Positions 12,401 to 25,100 are shown, counted from the stretch's first letter. The stretch is 64,000 bases of DNA from Scleroderma bovista (GCA_037178675.1 JAYMGJ010000370.1:62001-126000), one strand, 5' to 3'. Notes: generated by a model from the letters alone, not told the origin. Translations and numbers: made by a program.

Positions 12401-15107
12401 TTCATAAGGGAATCCCTCCGACAAATGGACACAGTTCCCAGCTCACAAGCTCTCCTTCTGCAGGAGCCATTACTTACGACACGCAGGCGAGCCACCGATG
12501 ATCTCGAGATCAAGGTTAACTTATGGAGCGATCGCGCTGCAATGTTGCTGGGTGAGGTTTCTGAGTTGCTACTTATGGAGACGCGAAGGCTCGAGGCTCT
12601 GCGCATCCAGCGCGAAAGGGAAGCAGAGGAGAGAAGACAACTGGCAGAAATGGAGAGATTGGCGGAGGAGGCAAGAATCCAGGAAGCACGTCGTCTTGAG
12701 GAGGGACAGCGAGTTCGAGAGCATTTGGCTCGCGAGGAAGCGGAAAGGTTGCTTCAACAGCAGCTCCGCGAAAAGGAAGAGAGAGAAGCTCAAGAACGGC
12801 TGGTCCGCGAGAAAACAGAGAAGGAAGCTGAAGAACACCGCGCCCGTGAGGCGGCGGAGAGGGAGGAGAGAGAGACTCAAGAACGGCTTACTCGCAAAGA
12901 GGCAGAGAGGGAGGCTGAAGAACGACTTTCCCAGGAGAAGACAGAGAGCGAGGTTGGAGGACCACTTCTCCACAAGTGCGCAGAAACCCAAGATACCTCA
13001 AGACAACCCCAAGACACTGACCCAGTTGTGTGCACCGAAGCCGAGCAAGAGCGACACGAAGACACGGCCCATTGTTCCGACAATCATGTAGCTGAACAGT
13101 CTCCTTGGCACACGCGGCAGAGGAGTGGGTCGGTATTCTCTGTTCCCTTGTCTCCCATCCGTGATGATGAAGGTCAGTGGCTTTCTATTGAGGGTTTTTT
13201 TTTCATAATAATTGATCAGTTTATTATTTAGATGTATTCGGTCTAAGTGGATCACTCTCACCTCCTGCGAAGGATCAAGGGAGGGATGAGCTACTTGCTC
13301 GGATTGTTTCGCTTCGAAAGAATCTTCGCTCGATCAGCATTAATGAAGTTGCAAGACCACCGCCCGTGACCGCCTCCTCGGCCCAACTACCCACCCTCGA
13401 ACAGTACGGAAAGATGAACGCCCGATTTTTATCCATTCTCTCTGAAGTTGCCCAAATACCTTCATCAGCCATGTCACATACATCAGATTTAGAGCTGCGT
13501 TCCTTGAAGACCGAGGTGGAGGCTTCTGAAGAGCTTATGCTACGTATCCGTCAACTAGCAGATCTTGCCGATTCTTCGAACCACTGTGACAATTCCTTAA
13601 GTGACCTGTTGGAGCACATAGACAGCTATCCGGCTGCCCCAGCGGGGCCCTTGTCGAGCACCCACATTTCAAACCCACGCCTACCACCTGAAGAGCAATT
13701 AAGCGCTCGTGTTGGCTTCACCCGCCGTGCCGTGGCGCAGATGACAACATATCTCGGACCTGTTAACAACGACCCCCGCGCTTTCGCGGAACACCAGCGT
13801 GTTCAACAGACCTGGACAGAACTGGAGGAGATGGCCAGTGACCGTATCAATGGGAGGAAATCGCGACCATCCAGTGTGCTAAGCATAAGCAGGAACAGCA
13901 GTACATCTGGAGTCAGCTCACATTCTGGGATCAGCACCCCTAAGAGCGTTCAAACCCATCATAGGAGGAAGACAAGTGGATACTCGAATCTGTCTGTTCA
14001 AGGTTCTGCGAGAGGCAAATTCCTTACCCCTAGCCATCCATCATCTTCACGGCGTGCTGTATCTGGCTCGTCAGAAACTCCCCGTCGCCCTTCCAGTAAG
14101 CTGTCCATGTTGTCCACGGAGAGCAGTCGCTCTGTTTCGGGACCCATGGTATCACAGTCCCCTTCTATTTCTTCCCTTTACAACTCCACGTTTGCATCTC
14201 GCCAGCGTACTTCTAGTCTGTCTTCCAATCCCCCTAGTTCAGTGACGCGACCTACGCGGCCGAGAGCGCAAACAAGATCCCGGGCTTCTCCTACGCCTTC
14301 GGAGTTGTCAAGCAACTCTCGCTCTAATCAGGCCCGACCATCTTCGTCCATGTCAACATGGTCCCGCGCACCCCGGCAATCATTCCCGACATCTAACAGA
14401 GTCCAGACCCCACCTCGTAGAACACAGCCTCCGCCCAAAAAGACCTATGTCGCAAATCCCAAGAACAAGCTCGATGTTGCTGTGGGGGACGTAGTCAACA
14501 AGTTACCGGTAAATATCAATGTAGAGGTTGTTGCAGACACTTGGAAGGACCAAAGCGGGAAATACTGGATTGGGGACCAGGAGCCGAAGTTATGTTTCTG
14601 TCGGATATTGCGGTCACAAACAGTTATGGTGCGTGTTGGTGGTGGGTGGCAAGAATTATCAAAGTACGTCTCTCACTTGCTTCATGGACATGTTCTCACA
14701 GGATACCCAGGTTCATAAAAGACCATTTCGCAGATATGTTCCGCATCATGCCACCCGAAACCCCTACTTGTTTCGGTTCGCCTCGTTTGGGATCTCGGGA
14801 AGAGAAGTGGATCAGTTCTGCGACATTGCTGGAAGCTCCAGAAATCATTACATCACCTCCCCCTCGAACCCCAGAACCCCACGGCCCTTCGATTCCATCA
14901 TTTATCCTTTCGACGCCAGGTGGCCACAGTCCGCACTCGGTGAAATCTTCTTCACCAGGATCACCGCTGGCCTCTTTACAATTCATGAGACGTGTTGCCT
15001 TGGATGCACCACCCCTTCGACCAATTACGCCCTCCAAACCACCCACGCATCGCTCTCGCTCTAGCATACCCAGTACTCCGGCACGTCATAACGTATGGAG
15101 GCCCTAA
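9486..15107 (+). CDS. Giant cytoskeletal linker with C-terminal GAR (Gas2-related) domain, possibly Kar9-like
   Basis: Six exons (9486-9722, 9776-9965, 10021-10609, 10663-13172, 13232-14663, 14711-15107) total 5,355 nt (1,784 aa) with no frame break. Residues about 80-1000 are largely helical and spectrin-like. A charged helix rich in Glu/Arg follows (EERRQLAEMERLAEEARIQ and onward), encoded around 12600-12960. A Ser/Pro/Arg-rich region lies at 13860-14440. The C-terminal domain is GAR: NPKNKLDVAVGDVVNKLPVN, GKYWIGDQEPKLCFCRILRS, VMVRVGGGWQELSKFI. GAR domains bind microtubules in animal Gas2 and spectraplakins. I recall fungal Kar9-type spindle-positioning proteins as related, but this is not certain here. 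A short Ser/Pro tail ends it. A cytoplasmic microtubule role is inferred. Confidence 0.82.
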
Positions 15108-15460
15108 TCCGCACTATTTTCACATTCATCTGACTGAGCCGCCATGCCCCCCCACCTAATTATTGCATTCGTGTTGAGTTTGCGGGAAATGGACGTTGAT
15201 TGAGTATACCATTGATTACTGTCATACATTTTTTTGCCTTGTGTAGCTGGTCTGTTTCATAGAGTTGTTATAACGCCTCTGATACCGCTGATCAATAGGA
15301 AGCACTTGTTCAACTTCACTTCATAGGGTTTACGTTTCCGAAAAAGGAAGGACCGAAACGCTCCTCAAAAATTGAAGACAAGATTGTATTCCATCGAGAC
15401 TTTGCCTAGCGGAGACTAAATCGTTTCCCTGGAACCAACATCATCTCCTCAGCTGGTCAG
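15108..15460. other. Intergenic region upstream of HEI10
   Basis: 353 bp. It holds the 3' flank of the GAR-domain gene and the promoter of the meiotic RING gene. No coding potential or clear conserved element was seen. Confidence 0.4.
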
Positions 15461-17262
15461 ATGGATGCAGAGCTGAAGTGCAACCGTCTTACTTGCCGCA
15501 AGCCCCTGGTTGATAAGGCGGTGGTGGTGAGCGCATCGATTGGCATTCAGCCCAGGTGTTTTGTCGTAGCTGACAGCGTGTTGACAATGACTGTGTGTCA
15601 CTCTACTAGACAACATGTACGTCCGGCCTCATCCGCCTGCAATGTAAATGTCTCAGCGATCCGTGTCGTATCAGGTTCCCACATATTCTGCGGTAAGCTT
15701 CCTGGATGTGCACAGTGAGCATTAAGGACGATGCTACGGCTGCGAGCCAGTGGACTGCGCGAACGAACTTTTCAACGCATCTCGCCTCTGCCCAGGTAAG
15801 CAACTAGTACGGTAACGTCACCCCGTTATGCGCACTTTTCTTACACTTTTCTTACACTTGTAGCCTGTGAATCGTCACTGACAGAACCGTGAGTCATTCA
15901 AGGTGCTCTAATAGAACTCAGGTGAACCCTCTCGCTTCTGGAAAGCGATGATGTCGTGGTAAAACGCCGAAGAATGTTCACGACGTCGCTCAGATACTTA
16001 AGCTGTTAACAGGTATGCTCGTTGCACCCCACCAACGACTACAAAACGGTGCGTATATGCGTTCATCGCTGATTATATGTAGTTGTGAATTTGTTGCCGT
16101 AGTCTGTGCTCTCAGGGCTCAGCCCATCCATCATTGTGGAAATCTGTAGCCGGTTCGCTATCGTTTTGATCACAGCGTTGCTCTGACAGCTGATCCCGTT
16201 GAAGAGCGCTCTCGTTCTGGCAGTATCAGATGCATCAAGAAAGGTAGATTTATTTGTAAGAAGCAGGTATTATTTACATGTTGGCACAGTTCATTTCAGC
16301 AGGCAGTCACCCGCAACCTCAATGATAGGAATGCACAACTACAGAAACAGCTGGAAAATGTCGTTAGGGAAGGTAAGCTTTTGCGATCATAGTAGCCCTC
16401 TGCAGTTTAATGGCGGTAAGTAGCAAATGGGGAGATAACCCTTCTTGGAAACAAAATCGCAGGTACAACTTCGTTCTTGATCCCTTGTTAGCATCATAAA
16501 TTCATGATCCGCTAGAGTTGGAGCGCGACCTTGAATTTGAGCGCCGAAGAGTACACGAATTACAAGATGCATCACGCGAGAGGGAGAAAGAATATCAGAG
16601 GCTCAAAGTTAAGAAACTCGACCTTTGACGAGCCAAATAATAACAGCGATGACACAGGATCAACACGACAAGGTGAAAAGAAAGGCGCTGTTGGCGCCAG
16701 AAAACGCCCGTGCAGCAATCGCTTCGGGGCTTAACCCTCACAGCCGCCCGCCGTTTGACAACCCAGCAGTCAGCAGACAACCAGTAGGTAGTGTCGACGT
16801 CGGTGCTGTCGTAGGCGGAATGGAGGCCAATGGAGTAATTTCTTGGGCGTTTTTCAAGTCGCCACTTTCTCAGTAACATTGGTTTAGGTTCAGCGCACGC
16901 CACTGATCGATCGTACCCTACCAACGAACTTCGGGGGACAGCCGACGTATCCTTGGACAAGTAGCGGGGCTCGTGTAACCCAGCGGTTTGGCACGCAACG
17001 TCTGAATCCTGGCGATCATTCTTTCATGGCAAACTCAATTTCAGATAAATCGGACAGTGCTAACGAGGTAGAAACCATGCTTCGGCCTCATCAGAGTTGT
17101 AGAAGGTCTGGGCAAGCCCCTGGTTCCGGTGGCTGGGGCTCAAGCAAAGCTCAACCTACACAAAACCGAAGTCGGTTATCTCAACCAGCTATCACAGATA
17201 TGCTGATCCTTCTTACAGTCTTCAACCCTGCTGCACGGCGCGGTTTCAAGCCTACAAGATGA
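15461..17262 (+). CDS. HEI10: HEI10/CCNB1IP1-type meiotic RING protein, 14 exons
   Basis: Exons: 15461-15526, 15610-15616 (7 nt), 15675-15692 (18 nt), 15751-15795, 15864-15888, 15946-15958 (13 nt), 16013-16048, 16103-16152, 16205-16243, 16290-16372, 16424-16462, 16516-16607, 16658-16834 and 16888-17262. They join to 1,065 nt (354 aa). The RING reads CNRLTCRKPLVDK, AVVTTCSHIFCVDCANELFN and ASRLCPACESSLTEPDDVVV. A coiled coil follows (NLNDRNAQLQKQLENVVRE, ELERDLEFERRRVHELQDAS). The tail is Ser/Arg/Pro-rich and less conserved. HEI10 is a SUMO/ubiquitin ligase-type factor that marks crossover sites in meiosis and also affects cyclin B in animals. The last exon could contain one more intron near 17068. 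Confidence 0.88.
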
Positions 17263-17459
17263 CTTGTTGGTTTGCATATCAGTCCCAAGTAGTAAATACT
17301 GCAGTCTATGCTATATCATCACCGTGAAACCAAAAGAGAGCAAAGAATAATACATGTATCATACTGGTTCAAGTCAGATAGGCATCGGGCAAGGGGTGAC
17401 TAAAGTGGTGTAGAGAGAGGGTATCAAGTGCAAGTCAGCCGGAAAGCAAGGGCATTAAA

Positions 17460-20400
17460 TCAACCGGAGTCATAGCGATAAGTACCGATTTTGTCGTCCT
17501 CTAGGTACTGTCCAAGAGCAAGCATGTCCTGACCAGTGCGCCTCAAGTAAACCTCGAGGATACATCTGTCTGCTCTGGGCAGAAGCGCAGCAAGCCTATC
17601 CAGCTGTCGGTTGAAGTCGTCTTCCGACATGGCGTTGGGCTGTTTCTCAGGAATGCTACCTCGACCACCAAATAGTGACGGTCGACGTGATGCAGTGCTA
17701 GAACGTGGAGGGCTCACTGCTTTGGAGGAATTCTGCGGGCCAACAATGATAGTCTGGGATCGTTGCATACGATTAGGAGGCGCACGAGGCCCACCCGGCA
17801 CGGAAGGCGCTACTGGGGGAACATTAGCGGGGCGAGGGGTTGGATCAGTTTTAGGGGGGCTTTTGGTGAGCAAATTCCTCGTTGGCGATGCGGGAGTATT
17901 GGGCCCTTGTTCTCTCTTCAGGCTAGTTTTGCGTCCCAATCCCAAGAAGAAACCCCCATTGGATTTCGAAGGTGACAACAGTGAACGAGTAGAGGAGGCA
18001 GAAGATGTCGCAACCATCGTAGATACTCTCGAAAGGCCATTGCGAGGTGCCATCGCTAGAGCAGGGTAGGGAAGCGAGGGCGGAGCATTGGGCGGACTGC
18101 CATCGCCGGCAGTGCGCGAGGTCAGATCCGTGGCAGAGTATGCATCTGGGCGTCTCGGGAAGGTGACGCCGGAATCAGTAGACGAATGAGAAACATGACG
18201 TTGCTCAAGACGTGGAGATCTCGTTGACGGAACACGTGGCCCATCGCTGTTCAGTGTAGCACGTCTCGTTGACTGTGGACGGGTAGCTGAAGTCGGTTTC
18301 CGTCAGTGGTGTCTATGGACCAGGGTACTGCTGGAGTCATACCTCTGTGCTTGAATTCGATCATCCAGTCTCCCAGACCACAATCATAGTTGTACAGTTC
18401 ATTAATCTTGCGAGCATATCCCATGGATCGTTCCAAAGGACTCTTCATAGCAAGCACATCGGCAAAACGCATTGCGGACGGAAAGGCCGACTTTATTCTC
18501 CGTACAGGTGGTCTGACTGGGGGAATGGAATTGACGGAGGAAGATCGAGTCCTCGATGACCGCTTGCTCGCAACAGACGGTCGATTAAGGGACATTAGAG
18601 ATGGAGTGCGTGGAAGAGTTGAGAAACGCTTCATGTTGAGTACCTTCTTGATCTTCGCATCCAAGTATGGGACATCGTTCTTGGCAGGAACAGGAGGCAC
18701 AATCTCTTCCGCAGACAAACTCTCGGTGGTGCTCTCTTCGGAGCGAAGAGGGGACGGCAAGCGTATGATTTGCGGTACCTCTGTACTGATGTTGAGTTGA
18801 CTCCCATCCTTCCGATTATCTTCCCTCCGTATGTCAAGACCTTGCCTACCACGACGGCCCTCATGACCTCGAGGAGGCTCGATAATAGTGGGTGGAGGGA
18901 CATCATCAGAGCGCATGATTCCCATGTCGTCGATGGCAAGATCAACAGAAGCCACAAGATCATCCACAGATTCGAGTCGTGGTAAAGATATGGTGATATC
19001 CTCGGAAGGGGACTCGTTTTCAGATTCGGGCGTACAGAGCCTTGACGGCGGAAATGCGCCTTCGCGTACGTGAGCCGTCTTGGGGCTTGTACTTTCTGAT
19101 AGGCTACACAGAAGCTTTGATTAACATGTGCTAAACCAAGTGTACGAAAACAGGGCTAACCTAGTGTCATCCTCCAAGGAGGATGACGCCGTCTTTACGG
19201 CTGAAAACGACGTAGGCACTGTAGCCCACCCCGACTGCGCCCCTGACACTGTCGAATATGATCTCGCCTTGAGGGCGGCAGTTACGTGTGCCGGAAGTTG
19301 CAATGCCTGTTTGACAGTATCCACGTCACCTTTACGGCTGACGGGATATTGCCTCGGGGGTCGTGGGGGAGGAGGAGCTCTAGGGTCAATATTAAAAACA
19401 GCGACTGGGGGTGGGGGGAGTGGTCCTGCAGTGGCGTGAAGACCAGGCTGATAATACAAGTATGGTGACATTTCTGTGGTAGGAGAGGTGTGTGCAGTGG
19501 ATGGCGTCCAAGGATCAGAAAAGATGGGACTGGGAGCTGTGGATTGTTGGGATGTAGATTGCTGGCTTGGAGGTCTTGGACTTGGTGATGGGGATTCAGG
19601 GTAAAGATTGATGACAATGGGGCCAGCGACGCGACTGCTTATATGCTTTGATTGTCCTATGTCTGGGGTGACCACAGGAGTGGTGCCTTCCTTAAGCTCT
19701 TTGATGGGGCTTACACCAGGTGCAAGGGCATCCTTCCTTTGCCGTGCATGGTATGCTGAGTTACTGGAGTCAGAGATCTCCGAATTACCCGGTGATGGTG
19801 ACCTCGACTGCGGCATTTGGAATAGTGGAGGTTTGAGTGCATCTAAGTGAGAGAACTTGGACCATTGCTGTAGCTCCGATGCAGCGCCATCAGGAAAGGC
19901 AGGAGCGGTGCCAACGATTGCGACCTCGCGCGAAGACTTACGAGGGACATGACCAATAACCTTGGATGAAGGTTTGACTGCCTCCGATGACGATCGCGCG
20001 TGTTCTCTTAGAGATGGCACAGGTCGACCAGTGAGGTAACTTTGTGGCGACGCGTCAGGCGGTGCAACCAATGCAAGCCCCTTGCGCGAGTGGAGGCTGT
20101 CTGGACGAGAGCCACCGGGATCAGAGGTGCGGATGGGTCCTGGTTGCTGCTTCTTCGGCTCATGCTCGAGTGAAGAGTCTAGCGTGTTCATCTGAACGAT
20201 TGCGAGCCGCCTTCTGTCAGCGCCACCTTGTGTGGGTATGCTGGACCGGCGACGTGCGTTCACTGCGGGGGGCGATGCAAGGCTTGGCTCCATTGCAAGC
20301 CGGTTGGAGGTAGAGTTCTCTGCTGAGGAATCCACGGAATACTGAGAGGAATGCGTCGAAGTTGACGTGATCGAACTGTGACGAGAAGCAGGAACTGCAG

Positions 20401-20590
20401 AGACATTGGATACAGTGTCAGTGGACCGGTATGAGGGCAAGATGGCATCTGTCTCATGCCTAGCGATGCTGGCAGTGAGCAACGGCGAATGGGCTTCACG
20501 TGGGCTGAAATGGACTGCTTCCACACCAGACGTCGCAAGCAACGGGTTTCCGACGGCAATACCACGATCTCCTGCATCGTTTAGGTGCAT
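17460..20590 (-). CDS. Ser/Pro-rich protein of unknown function with CUE-like C-terminus
   Basis: At least three long coding blocks (20590-19150, about 19080-18340, about 18290-17460) are linked by short introns. The first two blocks are disordered and rich in Ser, Pro, Arg and Gln. An ordered island, MRFADVLAMKSPLERSMGYA then RKINELYNYDCGLGDWMIEF, lies near 18340-18480. The C-terminus (MSEDDFNRQLDRLAALLP, CILEVYLRRTGQDMLALGQY, LEDDK) resembles a ubiquitin-binding CUE/UBA-like helical bundle. I do not recognise a named family. The frame stays open upstream of the ATG at 20590 (LRRYYIPELTEM) to a possible splice acceptor near 20625. The true first exon may therefore start at the ATG at 20754. 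Function unknown; a scaffold role would be a guess. Confidence 0.72.
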
Positions 20591-20846
20591 TTCAGTGAGT
20601 TCGGGGATGTAGTAGCGACGAAGCTACGGAGAGATGGTCATGGGTCGCCTTCAAGTGGGAGAATCGAGGCGAGTCATCACGTCGACCTCGACCAGGGGTG
20701 GGCACTCCTCGGCTGCACACCGCCTCCTATGATGCGACTAGGCTGTGAAAGCATGGATGTATGTACTGCCTCGACAGCAAACTAACATACACTTTCGGTA
20801 CAGCTACTACACTAAGTTGCCCTTTCCAACGTCAACGACTCACTGA

Positions 20847-22043
20847 TCAAGTACTAATCTCCCACTCAAGTTCCTTGTCAGCCCAGAAAGGGATGACACG
20901 ATCATGGCCCAATGGCCATGTGTCCTCCACTTTGATGCCCCTCACCTTTCTAAGAATGATCCGGCGAGCATTCGCAGCCGGCGGGCGCTTGTAGAACGCT
21001 CGTCCATAGTTGCTGACGAAGTTCTGAAGTCTATCAAGCGCACCAAACGACTCCAGCATTTGGGCGACAAACGGCAACAGGATCGGAGACGTGTAGACCC
21101 CCGCAGCACATGGTTGAGTGGGAGTTGCCACGGCCTTAGTATGCGCGGGATGCGGTGCTGAATCTGAGCCTAAGAAAAATCTGGGATGGCCTATCAATGA
21201 TTGGGTCGGTATGAAACGCATACAAATGATAGATGGAGCCGACCTTCCAGGATGACCTCTCGTAAGGCTTGCCGGTCGCTAGGATATTTGGCGACTGGTT
21301 TGCAGTAGTGGAACGACTGGCCCGCCCAATCATCGACTGTCATGGCGAGGTGATGGGCAGTAATAGTGCACGCCACTGTATCGCCCAACGACTTGACCAT
21401 CTCCACCGCAGCCTGGGTGGTCGCATGCTCAAGCACAATACGCAATTTGGGAAATGCTTCATGAAGCTTTTTCAAATGAGGGAGGAAGGCAATTTCAGCA
21501 TTGAGTACGCATGTGTTCTGAATGAATGCGTCATGATGTGCACCTAAGCATCCCATAAGAGCTCACTGAAGCAGCATCGGATGGGACTTCCCCGTGGAGA
21601 TTCAAGACGAGATCACATTTCTGCATCTCCTCGAACGCGGGATAATATACTTCGTATGATTCAATACCTCCATCCGAGTTAGTGGTGACGCCTCTTGGAT
21701 AGGACTTGACGCCGACGACCCCGGCTTCCTTGGCCTTCCTGACTTCCTCTGGAGTGAGATCTGGGGACAAGTAGAGTGTCATCAGGTAGTCCACATTGCT
21801 ATCGATCGCTTTCAGCTGCTCCCTATATTTTATTGCCTGCTCTGTTTTGGTGATCGGGGGGTTGAGATTAGGCTGCCTTTCACTTGAGGATCTGAGGGTG
21901 GTCAACGCGAGATCGCTCACCATGACATAGGCTAAATCAAAACCACCCTTGCGGACATGGGGTGTGACTATTTCTGACAGTGCTCCCTGTCGCAGATGGA
22001 CGTGGAAATCTGCGGGAGACTCGACAATGAGCTCAGTGGACAT
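20847..22043 (-). CDS. URA4: Dihydroorotase (PyrC type)
   Basis: The protein starts MSTELIVESPADFHVHLRQG, with the metal-binding HVH motif of the amidohydrolase fold at residues 14-16. Later landmarks are VVGVKSYPRGVT (the carboxylated lysine), LNLHGEVPSD, RIVLEHATTQAAVE, TITAHHLAMTVDDW and FFLGSDSAPHPAHTKA (catalytic Asp). It ends DKELEWEIST at 20847. At least two short introns interrupt it, near 21540-21590 and 21180-21240. The enzyme cyclises carbamoyl aspartate to dihydroorotate in de novo pyrimidine synthesis, in the cytosol. The length and motif set fit the monofunctional yeast Ura4/E. coli PyrC type, not the inactive domain of the fused CAD enzyme. It is divergent from the kinesin gene with 97 bp between starts. 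Confidence 0.93.
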
Positions 22044-22140
22044 GGTCGGGAGAAAAGCACGATCACGTGACGGGGCGAGGGTGCACGCGCCCGTTGATAT
22101 TTTTCAACTTGACACTACTTACCAGCGACGAGCACAAGCA
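22044..22140. promoter_or_regulatory. 97-bp divergent promoter, URA4 / kinesin-8
   Basis: Only 97 bp separate the two start codons. A CACGTGAC motif lies at about 22063-22070. Both genes must start transcription within this stretch or inside each other's 5' regions. Confidence 0.45.
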
Positions 22141-25100
22141 ATGGTTGCAGCTGGATCCATCACTGTAGCAGGTTTGTATTGTCATGTCTCTTTCTAGACT
22201 ATGGATGATTAAACAATTGCCATGCGTGCAGTCCGCGTACGGCCTCCAACTCCCTGGGAGGCCGCCCGGCTGCCAGAACCATCCTATGATACCACAATCC
22301 GTGGGGACGGAACACTTGCGGCACCTGGAAAACCCGTCACAGCAACAGCTCCCCTACGCGATATCGTCCAAATAATCGACGATCGCATCCTCACCTTTGA
22401 TCCTCTTGAACGGGACAGAGCTCGTGCATTCGTTGAACGGGGCTTTGTTCCTCCTGGTACAAAGCGTTACAAGGACAAGAGATTCATGTTTGATAAAGTG
22501 TTCGACAGCGAGGCTCGGCAAGAAGAGGTATATGCCACTACAGCCAAGCCCCTATTGAGTGGACTTCTCGACGGCTACAATGCCACTGTCTTCGCATACG
22601 GCGTACGTCTTTGGGAAATTTATTCGCGTTGTTCTCACCGAATTCCCCTACAGGCAACGGGGTGCGGCAAAACTCACACGATTAGCGGGTCCGAAGTAGA
22701 TCCAGGAGTGATTTACCTCACCATGGCGGACCTATTCCAGCGGATAGATGATCGTAAAGACGATTGGAATACTGAAGTGGTGGTGACGTTTCTCGAGATC
22801 TATAACGAAGAGATTCGCGATCTTTTGGCGGAACCCGGCACGCCCACTCCACGCGGCGGCCTGCAAATACGGGAGGACAAGTTCGTCAAAGTTGTCGGGC
22901 TCGTCGAGCTCCGTCCAACCAGTGCAGAAGAAGTTAAACAAATCGTACTCCAAGGCAACGCACGCCGAACACAATCACCCACCCACGCCAACGAAACGTC
23001 ATCTCGCTCACATGCTGTTCTTCAAGTCCATGTCGCACAATCACCTCGGACTGCATCGTTATCTGAGCAACGTACAATGGCGACACTCTCCATTATTGAT
23101 CTAGCTGGGAGTGAGCGCGCTGCAGCCACTTCCAACATGGGTCAGAGAATGGTCGAAGGTGCCAATATCAACAAGTCTCTTCTTGCTCTCGGTAACTGTA
23201 TCAACGCTCTCTGTGAGAGTGGAGGTGCTATCCGACACGTCCCTTACCGTAATAGCAAGCTCACTCGGCTCCTCAAGTTCTCGCTAGGAGGTAACTGCAA
23301 AACCGTCATGATCGTTTGCATAGCACCCACCTCGTTGCACTTCGACGACACACATAATACTCTTCTCTACGCCGAACGGGCAACAAAGATAAAGTCAAAA
23401 GTTGTCACGCGTAATGTCGTCAACGTCGACCGGCATGTTGGACAATACGTTGAAGCCATCAACCGCCTCAATATCGAAGTCGCCGAACTCAAATCTAAAC
23501 TTGCTGGAAAGATCAGTGCGGAGAATGATGTTCTCAAACGTCGCAGGACTGAAGCCCAAGCAGAGGTCGAGCGAGCAAAAAAGGACATGCAGGCCCGTAT
23601 GGAGCAAACGCAGGCTTCTATCACGGATGGAGCCTCTTGTTCAGGGAAACTCAATGCGGCGGAGGCTAAGTTGCGCTGCATCAATGCTCGCCTAGCCGAA
23701 ATTGGCAACCAGTCCCTCTCGCCGCTCTCCTCTGGTCTCGAAGCGGAACGCGCCCTTCTGCAAGCTCTCGCCCGTCCAGAAGAGCAGGCCGTCAAACCTG
23801 ATTCATCCCTTCACCTCCGTCTTGGCCGCTCGCAGAATTCTCGCAACATGTTTGAAGCAACGCTTCGGGCAGTGTGCGAACGTCGCTCTGACAACCTTGA
23901 GGAGGTTAGCATGGAAAATGTCAAGGCTGATGCCAAGTGGCGAAAGGCCGAAATGGAGCGTGTGAGAGCAGAAGCTGAGAGAGACGCGATACAGGAGTCG
24001 TTCCAGTCCCAGGTTGAGATTATGCTCAGTCTTCTGGGAGTGGTTGGACACTGTACTGTCGTACTTGGGGAATCATCGCGAATTTTGAAGACTGCCGTGG
24101 AGGAGGGTCGGGATGGTTTGGAGGGCACAGTGAGAGCAATGGCAGCATCACTGAAGAGTGTCGCTGAGAAGAATGACGATGCCTTTGCAGCTCTCCTTGG
24201 CCAAACCACAGCTTTTTATGTCCAAAGTGGGACATCAGCCACCGACGCATATGCCAATCAGTCCATGTCGTTCGCTCGTGTGCCACCAGGTCCGACATCG
24301 CAGCCTCCTAAGATCCCCCGACGCTTATCACACAATAACATTACTTCTCCTCCCCGAAGAAGCTACAAATCACCTCGCAAGTCATTGCGATCCAGTATTG
24401 GCCAACCATATCGTCGTGTCTCCGACAAGGAGAAGAAGGTTGTTCAATGGAAGGACGAGGCGGGTCAGGGGGACCTCGATGACGGTGGGAAACGGGAGGG
24501 TCCAATCATTGCTATCACGTCGATGGACAGTGCTGAAAGCATTCCCCGATGCCAGTCAGCTGCTGGCTCGGAAAGCGAATGGGAAGACGAGAGAACGGAC
24601 GATAGTCTTAGCCTTAGTTTTGTCTCTGCGCCAAATCGGGAGTCCCTGTCCGCCTCTACGAACTCACGGTTGAATTCGAGTCTCAGATCGAGCAACAGTA
24701 GGCGACCGCGGCCAAGCCGACTCGACTCAGGGTTCCTCAAAGCCAAGGGACAAAGTTCACTCGGGTGCCTTCAGGAAGCAGATGAAAATGGGTCCCCTGT
24801 ACGCCATACATCCCCGCTTTCTGAACGCAGAATGAATTGCTCGCTGAGTAATGATGATCCTAATGGCACCGTACTCTATGTTCCCAAGAAGGGCGACCAC
24901 AACCAAAGCCCTACGCGACGCCTCCCAACGTCTGCTTCAAGGCCCACGGCGCCTAGCAACAAGAGTGGACGTCGAAGATCGAACGTCGGTCCCGTTAGAC
25001 ACGAGAAGACACGTCGACGCTCGAGCCTAATCCTTCAACCCCCGTCGCTCAGTGAAGATAGCTCCGAATCAGGCGGACCAAGGAGGGTGGAGACGAATGG

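Noticed and set aside
12498..13091. Long frames on both strands over the Glu/Arg helix
   Set aside because: Purine-rich repetitive codons (GAG, AGA, GAA) leave several frames open; the sense frame fits the flanking exons.
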